Of a stretch of 64,000 bases of DNA, positions 17,574 through 27,137 are shown in pieces. The position numbers and the translations under genes were made by a program. This DNA comes from Pseudomonas sp. FP2196 (lineage in GTDB: Bacteria > Pseudomonadota > Gammaproteobacteria > Pseudomonadales > Pseudomonadaceae): NCBI RefSeq assembly GCF_030687715.1, contig NZ_CP117445.1, positions 5,976,501 through 6,040,500 on the forward strand. Direction: 5' to 3'. Under the pieces are notes generated by a model, which was not told the DNA's origin, ran no database searches, and worked only from the letters and a program-made list of their open reading frames with translations. The first letter of the stretch is position 1. Every line of letters starts with the position of its first letter.

Positions 17574-20417
17574 ATGACGCGCACCCACGAAATCCGCCCC
17601 GATCTGGACGAGGGAATCGACCGCAAGGTTCTCAGCCAGCTACGCGCACGTTTTCTCAAACTCAATGAAGGTCGTCTTGGCCGCGCGCTGGAAGGCTTGT
17701 CGACGCGTCAGCAAGGCGTACTGACGCTGCTGCCGCTGTTCTTCCACGTCAACCATCCGCTGCTGCCGGGTTACGTCTCGGGCAGCACGCCGGCCGGTCT
17801 GTCGAATTACGAGCCGGATGCCAATACCCTTGCCGAAGCCCAGCGCCTGACCCGCTCGTTCTCTTACAAACCGCGTCATGGCAGCAACCCGCCGCGACCG
17901 ATTCACGGACTGTTCCTGATGGGCAGCCTCGGCACGTTGGCCCAGGCCGATCAAAGCGATATGGATGTGTGGGTCTGCCACGCGCCGGACCTGAGCGACA
18001 GCGAACTCGCGGAGCTGCGCAAGAAATGCCAGTTGCTCGAAACCTGGGCGGCGAGCCAGGGTGGCGAGGCGCACTTCTTTCTGATCGACCCGGTGCGCTT
18101 CGTCAAAGGTGAACGCGACAGCCAACTGAGTTCGGAAAACTGCGGCACCACCCAGCACTATCTGCTGCTGGACGAGTTCTACCGCACCGCGATCTGGCTG
18201 GCCGGGCGCACACCGATCTGGTGGCTGGTGCCGGTTTACGAAGAAAACGCCTACGACCTTTACACCCACACGCTGCTCTCCAAGCGTTTCATCCGCGCCG
18301 ACGAAACCCTCGACCTCGGGCATCTGGCGACGATTCCGCCGGGTGAGTTCATCGGCGCCGGATTGTGGCAGTTGTTCAAGGGCATCGAGTCGCCCTACAA
18401 ATCGGTGCTCAAACTGCTGCTGACCGAGGTCTACGCCAGCGAGCACCCGAGAGTGCAGTGTCTGAGCCTGCGCTACAAGCAAGCGGTGTTCGCCAACCAG
18501 CTCGATCTGGATGAACTTGACCCGTACATGGTCGTGTACCGGCGCATCGAGGAATACCTCACTGCGCGCAATGAGCCGGAGCGACTGGAACTGGTGCGCC
18601 GCGCGTTATATCTGAAGGTCAACCGCAAGCTCACCGGCAGCAGTCGCAGCCAAGGCTGGCAGCGCTCGTTACTCGAACGATTGGCCAATGAATGGCATTG
18701 GGATCAGCGGCAACTGGCGCTACTCGACAGCCGCAGCCAGTGGAAAGTCCGCCAGGTCAGCGCCGAACGCCGCGCGCTGGTCAACGAACTTAATTACAGC
18801 TACCGCTTCCTGACCCAGTTCGCCCGCACCGAACAGACCGTCAGCCTGATCAACAAACGTGACCTCAACGTCCTCGGCCGCAGGCTATATGCCGCGTTCG
18901 AGCGCAAGGCTGACAAGGTTGAGTTCATCAACCCCGGCATCGCCCCGGATCTGGCCGAAGACACCCTGACCCTGGTGCAATCGCGCAATAAGAAGGAACC
19001 CGGGCAAACCCAATGGGGCTTGTACAACGGCAGTTTGACGGCGCTGGAGTGGGAACATTTTGCGCCGATCAAACGCAGCCGCGAATTGCTTGAACTGCTG
19101 ACCTGGTGTCACCGCAACGGCGTGATCGACAGCAGCACCCGCCTCGCCCTGCACCCTGGCAACAGCGACTTGAGCGAGTTCGAACTGTTCAACCTGCTCG
19201 GCAGCCTGCAACAAAGCATCGCCCTGCCTTTGCCGACCGTTGCCGAAGAACCGTTGCTGCGCGCTGCGGTGCCGAGCGAGGTGCTGATGCTGGTCAACGT
19301 CGGGGTTGACCCGCTCAAGCATCACCGCGACCTGAACATCCTGATGACCACCGGGCGCACCGACTCGCTGAGCTACGCCGGGGTGCGCGAAAACCTCGTG
19401 CTGACCCTGGATCAGGTCACGCTCAACAGCTGGAATGAAGTACTGGTCAACCGTTTCGACGGCCCCCACGCGCTGCTCGATTGCCTGCGCGATTACCTCA
19501 ACAACTTGCCCCGCGGGGCGCTGCAACCTTCGCTGAAGGTGCGCTGCTTCTGCCACAACCGTGCGCAATTCATCGCCCGCCGCGTGGAAGAAATCGTCGA
19601 TACCGCGCAGAACCTGTTGCTCAGTGAGTTGAATCACCGTTACCTGATTCAGGTGCAGCAGCACTATCACGTGCTGGAGTTGGTGCCGGGTCAGGTCAAC
19701 CACGTCGCCCTCGCCACCCTGCCGGCATTGCTCGATTACCTCGGCGAAGAACAGGCGCGCTACAGCCCGCTGCACCTTGACCCGATGGCGCTGGAAGATC
19801 ACGACCTCGCGCTGATCCTGCCGATGGGCCAGCCGGAATCCATTCAGGTGTTCTACCGGATTACCGAGCAGCAGGCCGAGCTGTACGTGCTCGATGAATT
19901 CAACGCGTTGTGGCAACAGCACTTGCCGTATCACGACGAGCAAAGTCTGCTGGTACCGCTACAGCGCTTCCTGCAATCGATCCAGTACCGGCGCGAAGCG
20001 TTGCTGCCGATGGATGCCGCCCCCTCCGCCCGTCTCGAAACTTTGTATTACCAGTTATTGCCCTCGGGCCCGGGACGGGTGCGACGGGTCGAAGCCCGGG
20101 CAGCGCCGCAGACGCCGGTCAACAAACCTTTCTACGACGTGCAGGCGATTGTCGGCAAAGCCGCACCGGGGGAAGTGCAGGTCACCTTGTATTGCAATCA
20201 ACGGGAATTCAGCGAGCTGGAACATGGCGACCAACTGTTCAGCGTGGTCGCCCGGGAGATCGTCGAGCAGCGCCGCGAGACCGAACGCTATCGCTGCTAC
20301 ATCACCGATTTGGACCTGTCGGGCCTGCTCGGTGATGGGCAAAGTTCAAGCAATCTGTATCTGCGCTACAAGGCGGACCTGGAGCGCGCCCTGAACGAGG
20401 CGCTCGAACAGGTCTGA
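17574..20417 (+). CDS. cyaA: Class I adenylate cyclase
   Basis: The 947-residue enzyme makes cyclic AMP from ATP. The N-terminal catalytic half carries the class I nucleotidyltransferase motif GSLGTLAQADQSDMDVWVC (~123-141). The remainder is the long C-terminal regulatory half typical of enterobacterial-type CyaA. The start at 17574 follows a GAGCC stretch; MTRTHEIRPDLDEGIDRKVL fits Pseudomonas orthologues. It converges with rnk with only 7 bases between the stop codons. Confidence 0.95.
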   Translation: MTRTHEIRPDLDEGIDRKVLSQLRARFLKLNEGRLGRALEGLSTRQQGVLTLLPLFFHVNHPLLPGYVSGSTPAGLSNYEPDANTLAEAQRLTRSFSYKPRHGSNPPRPIHGLFLMGSLGTLAQADQSDMDVWVCHAPDLSDSELAELRKKCQLLETWAASQGGEAHFFLIDPVRFVKGERDSQLSSENCGTTQHYLLLDEFYRTAIWLAGRTPIWWLVPVYEENAYDLYTHTLLSKRFIRADETLDLGHLATIPPGEFIGAGLWQLFKGIESPYKSVLKLLLTEVYASEHPRVQCLSLRYKQAVFANQLDLDELDPYMVVYRRIEEYLTARNEPERLELVRRALYLKVNRKLTGSSRSQGWQRSLLERLANEWHWDQRQLALLDSRSQWKVRQVSAERRALVNELNYSYRFLTQFARTEQTVSLINKRDLNVLGRRLYAAFERKADKVEFINPGIAPDLAEDTLTLVQSRNKKEPGQTQWGLYNGSLTALEWEHFAPIKRSRELLELLTWCHRNGVIDSSTRLALHPGNSDLSEFELFNLLGSLQQSIALPLPTVAEEPLLRAAVPSEVLMLVNVGVDPLKHHRDLNILMTTGRTDSLSYAGVRENLVLTLDQVTLNSWNEVLVNRFDGPHALLDCLRDYLNNLPRGALQPSLKVRCFCHNRAQFIARRVEEIVDTAQNLLLSELNHRYLIQVQQHYHVLELVPGQVNHVALATLPALLDYLGEEQARYSPLHLDPMALEDHDLALILPMGQPESIQVFYRITEQQAELYVLDEFNALWQQHLPYHDEQSLLVPLQRFLQSIQYRREALLPMDAAPSARLETLYYQLLPSGPGRVRRVEARAAPQTPVNKPFYDVQAIVGKAAPGEVQVTLYCNQREFSELEHGDQLFSVVAREIVEQRRETERYRCYITDLDLSGLLGDGQSSSNLYLRYKADLERALNEALEQV

Positions 20418-20424
20418 GGCGGAG

Positions 20425-20835
20425 TTACTCGCGGAAATCGCCGCCGTTGGCCGGCTGAGATTCGACTTCCAGCAAGTTCAGCTTCAAGGTCTTGCCGCCC
20501 GGCGCGGGCCAGTCGATGTGCTGACCGACCTTCAGGCCCAGCAACGCGCTGCCGACCGGTGCCAGAATGGAAATCTTGCCTTCGTCGGCATTGGCATCCT
20601 TGGGATAGACCAGCGTCAGGTGGTAGTCCTTGCCACTGCCTTCTTCGCGGCAATGCACACGGGAATTCATCGTCACGACATCGGCGGGCACTTCATCGTG
20701 GCCGACCACGTCGTCGGCGCGGTCCAGTTCGGTTTGCAGCGCAATCACGCCCGGCAGCGAATCATCCAGGCTGTCGATCAGGCGTTCCAGACGTTGAACG
20801 TCCAGACGGGTAAGGGTGATGGAAGGTGCGGTCAT
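20425..20835 (-). CDS. rnk: Rnk, nucleoside diphosphate kinase regulator
   Basis: The 136-residue GreA-related protein has an N-terminal short coiled coil (LTRLDVQRLERLIDSL) and a C-terminal FKBP-like GreA/B domain (~50-130) with DVVTMNSRV, VYPKDANADEGKISILAPVGSALLG and WPAPGG. Rnk binds RNA polymerase; in P. aeruginosa and E. coli it is linked to NDP kinase levels and alginate. The start at 20835 (MTAPSITLTRLD) gives family length. An upstream terminator isolates it from the cyaY operon. Confidence 0.93.
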   Translation of the reverse strand: MTAPSITLTRLDVQRLERLIDSLDDSLPGVIALQTELDRADDVVGHDEVPADVVTMNSRVHCREEGSGKDYHLTLVYPKDANADEGKISILAPVGSALLGLKVGQHIDWPAPGGKTLKLNLLEVESQPANGGDFRE

Positions 20836-20874
20836 GATCCGGGCAGACTCCTTTCTTCTGCACACAAAAAAAGC

Positions 20875-20902
20875 AAAACCCCGCCAAAAAAGACGGGGTT
20901 TT
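20875..20902 (-). terminator. Rho-independent terminator between the DUF1289 gene and rnk
   Basis: AAAACCCCG / CGGGGTTTT forms a nine-base stem around a ten-base loop. It lies 139 bases beyond the DUF1289 stop and only 40 bases before the rnk start, so the rnk promoter probably overlaps it. Confidence 0.8.
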
Positions 20903-21002
20903 CACCAGGCCTCGATGGGTTGAGGCGTGCTCGGACACTATCACAGCTCAAAAAATATACAAGTCACCAGCCGACCAGGCCCACTCAATCCTGAGGGAGA
21001 CT

Positions 21003-21036
21003 TTGTGGTGAAGGGATTTATCCCCTCACCACAGGG
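21003..21036. repeat. Single GGGATTTATCCC hairpin repeat
   Basis: TTGTGGTGAAGGG / CCCCTCACCACAG around ATTTAT is a lone unit of the element family that appears as long paired copies at 39982-40132 and 58332-58500. It lies just beyond the stop of the DUF1289 gene. Confidence 0.75.
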
Positions 21037-21041
21037 TTGAG

Positions 21042-21260
21042 TCAGGCCAGAGTTCTGCGAGCAGCGGCTTGAGTGACGATCACTCGCCGCCGCTCATCGT
21101 CCGCCGAGCGCCACTCACGAATGTCTTCGACATGCCGGAAACAGCCGAGGCAGACCTTCTGTTCATCCAGCCGGCACACGCCGCTGCACGGCGAAGGCAC
21201 CGCCGGGCTGATATTGCTGTAGAGCGGCTTGGGCGGACGAACGGGAGCGGTATCGGTCAC
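21042..21260 (-). CDS. DUF1289 domain protein
   Basis: The 72-residue protein holds the compact cysteine motif SPCSGVCRLDEQKVCLGCFR typical of DUF1289, probably a small metal- or Fe-S-binding unit, followed by EIREW-like ..EDIREWRSADDERR. A GTG start at 21260 is chosen because it gives the normal length and lies 4 bases after the cyaY stop; longer versions read into cyaY in another frame. Function unknown. Confidence 0.8.
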   Translation of the reverse strand: MTDTAPVRPPKPLYSNISPAVPSPCSGVCRLDEQKVCLGCFRHVEDIREWRSADDERRRVIVTQAAARRTLA

Positions 21261-21264
21261 GGAA

Positions 21265-21597
21265 TCACAAACCTTCGAAATCGAATTCGGCGCCGGCCTG
21301 TTGCTTGACGATGCGCTCGAGCATTTCACCCAGTTGCTCTTCGCTCTTGTCGCACATCCAGCGTTCGCTTTCTTCGTCGTAGTCGAAGTGGAAACCACCG
21401 GACACCGCTGCCAGCCACAGCTGACGCAATGGCTCCTGACGGCTGAAGATCAGCTGCGAGCCGTTTTCGAACTTGACGGTCAGCACACCGGCCGAACTTT
21501 CCAGATCGATATCCAGATCGCTCTCGTCAAAGATGTCTTCCAGTTTTTCCTGGGTTTCATCGACCAGATCGTGGAAACGGGCTTCGGACAAACTCAT
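21265..21597 (-). CDS. cyaY: CyaY, bacterial frataxin
   Basis: The 110-residue frataxin starts MSLSEARFHDLVDETQEKLE and has the acidic first helix (EDIFDESDLDIDLESSAG), the beta-sheet segment LTVKFENGSQLIFSRQ and the conserved QLWLAAVSGGFHFDY. It binds iron and the cysteine desulfurase IscS to tune Fe-S cluster assembly. The ATG at 21597 is preferred over an upstream frame extension. The cyaA-rnk-cyaY proximity is conserved in pseudomonads. Confidence 0.95.
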   Translation of the reverse strand: MSLSEARFHDLVDETQEKLEDIFDESDLDIDLESSAGVLTVKFENGSQLIFSRQEPLRQLWLAAVSGGFHFDYDEESERWMCDKSEEQLGEMLERIVKQQAGAEFDFEGL

Positions 21598-21710
21598 TGT
21601 GGCAACCTCAAAAAATGTCTGATCAGGCTCAAGCGCCGCAAGATACGGACGCTGCTTGCCGATTGCAAAGGATAACGACCAAGTACCTATTGGCCCTTCC
21701 AACAACGCCC

Positions 21711-21804
21711 CTGTGGGAGCGAGCCTGCTCGCGAAAGCTGTGTGTCAGGCAGCGAGCCTGTTGAACTTGCCGGCCCCTTCGCGAGCAGGCTCGCTCCCAC
21801 GGGG
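21711..21804. repeat. REP pair (REPIN), GAGCCTGCTCGCGA family
   Basis: CTGTGGGAGCGAGCCTGCTC and GCGAGCAGGCTCGCTCCCAC are inverted copies enclosing ~45 bases. It occupies most of the 319-base gap between cyaY and lptM, which are divergent; the remainder should hold both promoters, though no clear -35/-10 pair was picked. Confidence 0.88.
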
Positions 21805-21916
21805 AATAATGATGCACTTCTCAGGAGCCCCGCCGGACGGGAACCCCGTCGCATAGGCAAGCTGCCGGGTGGCCGGTATACTCCGGCGCAATTAACGCAT
21901 TTTCAAGGATTTCGCC

Positions 21917-22090
21917 ATGAAGCGCCTGATCTCTTACCTTGCTGCGCTCGTCGCGGTTGCCTGCCTTGTCTCGGCCTGCGGTCAAAAAGGCCCGCTGTAC
22001 CTGCCCGATGATAACCAAGACCCGGCCGAACAAGCCCAGTCCTCGCAAAAGCAGCCGTCCAAAGCACACAAGCACGACGTTTACCAATAA
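21917..22090 (+). CDS. lptM: LptM (LppL/YifL) small lipoprotein
   Basis: The 57-residue protein has a signal peptide with lipobox LVSA-C21, followed immediately by the family signature [11 protein letters not shown]. This matches YifL, now called LptM, which helps LptD fold and form correct disulfides in the LPS translocon; in Pseudomonas the gene is named lppL. It lies directly ahead of lysA (9 bases), the arrangement known from P. aeruginosa. A short Gln/Lys-rich tail ends the protein. Confidence 0.88.
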   Translation: MKRLISYLAALVAVACLVSACGQKGPLYLPDDNQDPAEQAQSSQKQPSKAHKHDVYQ

Positions 22091-22099
22091 GGGATCGCC

Positions 22100-23347
22100 A
22101 TGGACGCTTTTAACTACCGTGGCGGGGAGCTGTTCGCGGAAGGTGTGGCGCTGTCCGCCATCGCCGACCGTTTCGGCACGCCCACCTATGTTTACTCGCG
22201 CGCACACATCGAAGCCCAGTATCTGGCCTACGCCGATGCGCTGGCCGGCATGCCGCATCTCGTCTGCTTCGCCGTCAAAGCCAACTCCAACCTCGGCGTA
22301 CTGAACGTCCTGGCCCGTCTCGGCGCCGGTTTCGACATCGTGTCCCGTGGCGAGCTGGAACGCGTGCTGGCCGCTGGCGGCAGCGCCGACAAGATCGTGT
22401 TCTCCGGTGTCGGCAAGACCCGTGACGACATGCGTCGCGCCCTGGAAGTCGGCGTGCACTGCTTCAACGTCGAGTCCACCGATGAGCTGGAGCGCCTGCA
22501 AGTCGTGGCCGCCGAGCTGGGCGTTCGCGCGCCGGTCTCGCTGCGCGTCAACCCGGACGTCGATGCCGGCACCCACCCGTACATTTCCACCGGTCTCAAA
22601 GAGAACAAGTTCGGCATCGCCATCGCCGACGCCGAAGACGTGTACGTGCGCGCCGCGCATCTGCCGAACCTGGAAGTGATCGGTGTCGATTGCCACATCG
22701 GTTCGCAACTGACCACGTTGCCGCCGTTCATCGACGCCCTCGACCGCCTGCTGGATCTGGTCGATCGCCTCGGCGATTGCGGCATTCACCTGCGCCACAT
22801 CGATCTCGGTGGCGGCTTGGGTGTGCGTTATCGCGATGAGGAGCCGCCTTTGGCCGGTGACTACATCAAAGCCGTGCGTGAGCGTCTGGACGGTCGTGAT
22901 CTGGCACTGGTGTTCGAGCCGGGCCGTTTCATCGTCGCCAATGCTGGCGTGCTGCTGACGCAAGTCGAGTACCTCAAGCACACCGAACACAAAGACTTCG
23001 CCATCGTTGACGCGGCGATGAACGACCTGATCCGCCCGGCGCTGTATCAGGCGTGGATGGACGTCACTGCGGTCAAACCCCGCGACACCGCCGCGCGTCA
23101 ATACGACATCGTCGGCCCGATCTGCGAAACCGGTGACTTCCTCGCCAAGGACCGTGAACTGGCCTTGGCAGAAGGCGACTTGCTGGCCGTGCATTCGGCC
23201 GGTGCCTACGGTTTTGTGATGAGCTCCAACTACAACACCCGCGGCCGTGCCGCCGAGGTGCTGGTGGACGGTGACAAGGTCTTTGAAGTGCGTCGCCGCG
23301 AAACCGTGGCCGAGCTGTTTGCCGGCGAAAGCCTGCTGCCGGAGTAA
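22100..23347 (+). CDS. lysA: Diaminopimelate decarboxylase
   Basis: The 415-residue PLP enzyme of the alanine-racemase-like fold III group converts meso-diaminopimelate to lysine. The PLP lysine is in CFAVKANSNLGVL (~56), the glycine-rich phosphate loop is HIDLGGGLGVRY (~233) and the C-terminal active-site segment is GPICETGDFLAKD. It is the second gene in lptM-lysA-dapF, which joins lysine and peptidoglycan precursor synthesis. Confidence 0.97.
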   Translation: MDAFNYRGGELFAEGVALSAIADRFGTPTYVYSRAHIEAQYLAYADALAGMPHLVCFAVKANSNLGVLNVLARLGAGFDIVSRGELERVLAAGGSADKIVFSGVGKTRDDMRRALEVGVHCFNVESTDELERLQVVAAELGVRAPVSLRVNPDVDAGTHPYISTGLKENKFGIAIADAEDVYVRAAHLPNLEVIGVDCHIGSQLTTLPPFIDALDRLLDLVDRLGDCGIHLRHIDLGGGLGVRYRDEEPPLAGDYIKAVRERLDGRDLALVFEPGRFIVANAGVLLTQVEYLKHTEHKDFAIVDAAMNDLIRPALYQAWMDVTAVKPRDTAARQYDIVGPICETGDFLAKDRELALAEGDLLAVHSAGAYGFVMSSNYNTRGRAAEVLVDGDKVFEVRRRETVAELFAGESLLPE

Positions 23348-23350
23348 CCC

Positions 23351-24181
23351 ATGCTGCTGCGTTTTACCAAAATGCACGGCCTGGGCAACGACTTCATGGT
23401 TCTCGACCTGGTCAGCCAGCACGCGCATATTCAGCCCAAGCACGCCAAACAATGGGGCGACCGGCACACCGGCATCGGTTTCGACCAATTGCTGATCGTC
23501 GAGGCGCCGAGCAACCCGGACGTGGATTTCCGTTATCGGATCTTCAATTCCGATGGCTCGGAAGTCGAGCAGTGCGGCAACGGTGCGCGCTGCTTCGCGC
23601 GTTTCGTGCTCGACAAGCGTCTGACCGCCAAACGGCAGATCCGCGTCGAGACCAAGGGCGGCATCATCGAGCTGGACGTGCGTAATGACGGCCAGATCGG
23701 CGTGAACATGGGCGCCCCGCGCCTGGTGCCGGCGGACATTCCGTTCGAAGCACCGGCGCAGGCCGCAAGCTATCAGCTGGAAGTCGACGGCACCACGGTC
23801 GAACTGGCCGCCGTGTCGATGGGCAACCCGCACGCCGTATTGCGCGTGCAGGACATCAACAGCGCGCCGGTGCATGAACTGGGGCCGAAAATCGAACACC
23901 ATCCGCGCTTCCCGGCGCGGGTCAATGTCGGTTTCCTCCAGGTCATCGACCGCCACCGCGCGCAACTGCGCGTCTGGGAACGCGGCGCCGGGGAAACCCA
24001 GGCCTGCGGCACCGGCGCTTGTGCGGCGGCCGTTGCGGCCATCAGTCAGGGGTGGATGGATTCGCCGCTGTTGATCGACCTGCCCGGCGGGCGTCTGTCC
24101 ATTGAATGGGCAGGCCCTGGCCAACCGGTGTTGATGACCGGCCCGGCAGTGCGTGTATACGAAGGACAAGTGCGTCTTTGA
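23351..24181 (+). CDS. dapF: Diaminopimelate epimerase
   Basis: This 276-residue enzyme interconverts LL- and meso-diaminopimelate with two cysteines. They are visible in [12 protein letters not shown] (first, ~75) and [13 protein letters not shown] (second, ~220). The N-terminus [15 protein letters not shown] is diagnostic. It starts 3 bases after lysA, so the epimerase that makes the substrate and the decarboxylase that uses it are co-translated. Confidence 0.97.
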   Translation: MLLRFTKMHGLGNDFMVLDLVSQHAHIQPKHAKQWGDRHTGIGFDQLLIVEAPSNPDVDFRYRIFNSDGSEVEQCGNGARCFARFVLDKRLTAKRQIRVETKGGIIELDVRNDGQIGVNMGAPRLVPADIPFEAPAQAASYQLEVDGTTVELAAVSMGNPHAVLRVQDINSAPVHELGPKIEHHPRFPARVNVGFLQVIDRHRAQLRVWERGAGETQACGTGACAAAVAAISQGWMDSPLLIDLPGGRLSIEWAGPGQPVLMTGPAVRVYEGQVRL

Positions 24182-24194
24182 GTGAGCAGAAACC

Positions 24195-24920
24195 ATGACC
24201 GATAAGCCCCAGGTACCCGCCCGACAGTCCGACGAATCAGCGTCCGAGAGCCTGGAGGCGGCAGCGGTTGCCGCGTACCTGGAGGCTCATCCGGATTTCT
24301 TCGTCGAGCACGAAGAACTGCTGCCGGCCATGCGCATTCCTCACCAGCGCGGCGACACCGTATCGCTGGTCGAGCGCCAGATGACCATTCTGCGTGAGCG
24401 CAACATCGAGATGCGTCATCGCCTCTCGCAATTGATGGACGTGGCGCGCGACAACGATCGCCTGTTCGACAAGACCCGTCGCCTGATCCTCGCCCTGATG
24501 GACGCCTCCAGCCTGGAAGACGTGGTCATCAGTGTCGAAGACAGCCTGCGCCAGGACTTTCAGGTGCCCTTCGTCAGCTTGATCCTGCTCGGCGACAACC
24601 CGGCACCCGTCGGCCGCTGGGTCAGTCACGCCGATGCACAAGTCGCCATCGGCGGCCTGCTCACCGAAGGCAAAAGCGTCAGTGGCACCCTGCGCGAGCA
24701 TGAGCTGGACTTCCTGTTCGGCGAAGAGCAGCGCAAGCAGATCGGTTCCACCGCCGTGGTCGCTGTCAGCCACCAAGGCATCCACGGGATTCTGGCCATC
24801 GCCAGCCGTGACCCGCAGCACTACAAGAGTTCGGTCGGCACCCTGTTCCTCAGCTACATCGCCGAAGTCATGGGCCGCGTGCTGCCACGGGTCAACAGCT
24901 CCCTGCGCTCGGTACGCTGA
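24195..24920 (+). CDS. DUF484 (GAF-like) protein
   Basis: The 241-residue protein has [18 protein letters not shown] (~20-40), the opening motif of DUF484, followed by a helical linker ([20 protein letters not shown]) and a GAF-like domain (~90-235). It is always found next to dapF and xerC in pseudomonads. A cytoplasmic sensor or adaptor role is possible, but no ligand is known. It sits 13 bases after dapF and 2 bases before xerC. Confidence 0.88.
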   Translation: MTDKPQVPARQSDESASESLEAAAVAAYLEAHPDFFVEHEELLPAMRIPHQRGDTVSLVERQMTILRERNIEMRHRLSQLMDVARDNDRLFDKTRRLILALMDASSLEDVVISVEDSLRQDFQVPFVSLILLGDNPAPVGRWVSHADAQVAIGGLLTEGKSVSGTLREHELDFLFGEEQRKQIGSTAVVAVSHQGIHGILAIASRDPQHYKSSVGTLFLSYIAEVMGRVLPRVNSSLRSVR

Positions 24921-24922
24921 AC

Positions 24923-25822
24923 ATGGAACGACAACTGGACGCTTACTGCGAACACTTGCGCAGTGAGCGGCAGGTGTCGCCGCACACGCTGTCGGCCTAC
25001 CGCCGCGACCTCGACAAAGTCCTCGGCTGGTGCGTCAAACAGAACATTGGCAGTTGGGCCGCGCTGGACATCCAGCGCCTGCGCAGCCTGATCGCCCGCC
25101 TGCATGCGCAAGGCCAATCCTCACGCAGCCTCGCCCGATTGCTCTCGGCAGTGCGCGGGCTCTATCACTATCTCAATCGCGAAGGTCTGTGCGACCACGA
25201 TCCGGCTACCGGACTGGCACCGCCGAAAGGCGAACGCCGCCTGCCGAAAACCCTCGACACCGACCGTGCGTTGCAACTGCTTGAGGGCGCGGTCGAGGAC
25301 GATTTTCTCGCGCGGCGTGATCAGGCGATTCTGGAATTGTTCTACTCCTCCGGCCTGCGTCTGTCGGAGCTGACCGGGCTCAATCTCGATCAGCTCGACC
25401 TGGCCGACGGCATGGTTCAGGTGCTCGGCAAGGGCAGCAAGACCCGTCTGCTGCCGGTCGGCAAAAAGGCCCGCGAAGCCCTTGAACAGTGGCTGCCGTT
25501 ACGCGCCATGACCAACCCGGCGGACGACGCCGTGTTCGTCAGCCAGCAAGGTCGGCGTCTCGGGCCTCGGGCGATTCAGGTGCGGGTCAAACTGGCCGGC
25601 GAGCGTGAACTGGGGCAGAACCTGCACCCACACATGCTGCGGCACTCCTTCGCCAGCCACTTGCTGGAGTCCTCGCAGGATCTGCGCGCGGTACAGGAAC
25701 TGCTCGGCCACTCGGACATCAAGACCACGCAGATCTACACCCACCTGGACTTCCAGCATCTGGCGGCGGTCTACGACAGCGCCCACCCAAGGGCCAAACG
25801 CATGAAAGGCGATGATTCATGA
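24923..25822 (+). CDS. xerC: Tyrosine recombinase XerC
   Basis: The 299-residue site-specific recombinase resolves chromosome dimers at dif with XerD. It has an N-terminal SAM-like core-binding domain (1-85) and a catalytic domain with all expected residues: Arg in [12 protein letters not shown], Lys in GKGSKTR, HxxR in [12 protein letters not shown], His in [10 protein letters not shown] and the nucleophile Tyr in IYTH. Called sss in P. aeruginosa. It overlaps the next gene by 4 bases. It is a chromosomal housekeeping recombinase, not evidence of a mobile element. Confidence 0.96.
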   Translation: MERQLDAYCEHLRSERQVSPHTLSAYRRDLDKVLGWCVKQNIGSWAALDIQRLRSLIARLHAQGQSSRSLARLLSAVRGLYHYLNREGLCDHDPATGLAPPKGERRLPKTLDTDRALQLLEGAVEDDFLARRDQAILELFYSSGLRLSELTGLNLDQLDLADGMVQVLGKGSKTRLLPVGKKAREALEQWLPLRAMTNPADDAVFVSQQGRRLGPRAIQVRVKLAGERELGQNLHPHMLRHSFASHLLESSQDLRAVQELLGHSDIKTTQIYTHLDFQHLAAVYDSAHPRAKRMKGDDS

Positions 25823-26526
25823 GCATCCAGTTGATCACCTTCGACCTCGACGACACCCTGTGGGACACCGCCCCGGTAATCGTCAGCGCCGAAGCGATTT
25901 TGCGTGAATGGCTGAGCGAACATGCGCCGAATCTGGGCGCCGTGCCGGTGGAGCATTTGTGGTCGATCCGCGAGCGGGTGCTGGCCAACGAGCCTGGGCT
26001 CAAACATCGCATCAGTGCGTTACGTCGGCGGGTGCTGTTTCACGCACTTGAAGAAGCCGGTTACAGCCATGGCGAGGCGTCGGATCTGGCGGACAAGAGT
26101 TTTGAAGTGTTCCTGCACGCCCGGCATCAGATCGAGGTGTTCCCCGAAGTCGAGCCGGTACTGGAGATTCTCGCCAACCATTACGCCCTTGGCGTGGTCA
26201 CCAACGGCAACGCGGATGTGCGGCGGTTGGGACTGGCGGATTACTTCAAATTTGCCCTGTGCGCCGAGGACATCGGCATCGCCAAACCGGATGCGCGACT
26301 GTTTCACGAGGCCTTGCAGCGCGGTGGTGTGAGCGCTGACCTGGCGGTGCACATTGGTGATCATCCCGGTGATGACATTGCCGGTGCACAGCAGGCCGGG
26401 TTGCGGGCGATCTGGTTTAACCCGGCGGGCAAAGCGTGGGAAGCCGAGCGTCAGCCGGATGCCGAGATCCGCAGCCTGACCGATTTGCCAGCCGTTCTCG
26501 CACGCTGGAATGCCGCCTCCAACTGA
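25819..26526 (+). CDS. HAD-superfamily hydrolase
   Basis: The 235-residue HAD phosphatase has motif [11 protein letters not shown], motif II in VVTNGNADV, motif III Lys in IAKPDARLF and motif [13 protein letters not shown]. The helical cap (~25-100) places it in subfamily IA; members at this locus are thought to dephosphorylate small metabolites such as FMN or sugar phosphates. Last gene of the lptM-lysA-dapF-DUF484-xerC operon, overlapping xerC by 4 bases. Confidence 0.9.
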   Translation: MSIQLITFDLDDTLWDTAPVIVSAEAILREWLSEHAPNLGAVPVEHLWSIRERVLANEPGLKHRISALRRRVLFHALEEAGYSHGEASDLADKSFEVFLHARHQIEVFPEVEPVLEILANHYALGVVTNGNADVRRLGLADYFKFALCAEDIGIAKPDARLFHEALQRGGVSADLAVHIGDHPGDDIAGAQQAGLRAIWFNPAGKAWEAERQPDAEIRSLTDLPAVLARWNAASN

Positions 26527-26537
26527 CACAGTTCCCT

Positions 26538-26627
26538 TGTAGGAGTGAGCCTGCTCGCGATAGCGGTGAGTCAGATACCTCTACGTTGACTGACACACCG
26601 CTATCGCGAGCAGGCTCACTCCTACAG
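26538..26627. repeat. REP pair (REPIN), GTAGGAGTGAGCCTGCTCGCGA family
   Basis: TTGTAGGAGTGAGCCTGCTC and its inverted copy flank about 40 bases, with stems continued by GATAGCGGTG / CACCGCTATC. It lies directly beyond the HAD hydrolase gene. Confidence 0.9.
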
Positions 26628-26660
26628 GGGGATTGTGGCGCGTCCGGAATTCCAGACATG

Positions 26661-26689
26661 AAAAAGCCCGCAGCGACGGCGGGCTTTTT
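26661..26689. terminator. Bidirectional rho-independent terminator
   Basis: The stem GCCCGC/GCGGGC with A and T runs lies between the xerC operon and the convergent sutA gene. Confidence 0.9.
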
Positions 26690-26709
26690 CAGCAAGCAAG
26701 CGGCACGCC

Positions 26710-27036
26710 TCAGATAGGGCGGCTGCCGTACTTGTTGTCCGGCTTCTTGGGCGGATCGGCGACCACATTGGCCTCCACTTCCTGCACTTTTCCGCCTCGC
26801 GACAGGAACTCTTCCATGGCCTTGGCCAGGGCGTCGCGCTCCTTGTTCTTGGCTTCAATGCTCGGCAACTCGTCAACCGACACCGCAGCCTTGGCTTTGC
26901 CTTTGGCAGCCGGGGCCGGCGTGTCGTCGCCGCCATCGTCGTCAGCAACGTCTTCCGCTGCTGCTTCCAGGCTTTCATCGGCCTCGTCTTCGTCGCCTAC
27001 TTCGAGGTCGTCGTTTTCCAGATCATCGTCGCTCAT
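26710..27036 (-). CDS. sutA: SutA, RNA polymerase-binding regulator of slow growth
   Basis: This 108-residue protein has a strongly acidic disordered N-terminus (Asp/Glu, residues 1-40), an Ala/Lys-rich linker and a conserved C-terminus: LPSIEAKNKERDALAKAMEE, then GGKVQEVEANVV and the final PPKKPDNKYGSRPI. It matches SutA of P. aeruginosa, which binds RNA polymerase and supports transcription in starved or slow-growing cells. It lacks any DNA-binding fold. Monocistronic, facing the xerC operon. Confidence 0.9.
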   Translation of the reverse strand: MSDDDLENDDLEVGDEDEADESLEAAAEDVADDDGGDDTPAPAAKGKAKAAVSVDELPSIEAKNKERDALAKAMEEFLSRGGKVQEVEANVVADPPKKPDNKYGSRPI

Positions 27037-27137
27037 GTTCTACCTCATGACTTGCGAAAAGCAGATTAGTTATAGACCAGCTTTGGCAACTGTCGAAAGT
27101 CGCCGTTAAAAAATCATTCGCCGCTGCTGACCAGCGG

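Noticed and set aside
21821..24196. 791-codon minus-strand frame opposite lptM-lysA-dapF
   Set aside because: It covers three well-defined genes on the other strand and has His/Val-rich shadow composition.
24923..25822. Tyrosine recombinase considered as a prophage or island integrase
   Set aside because: Full conservation of the dapF-DUF484-xerC-HAD context and XerC sequence shows the housekeeping recombinase.
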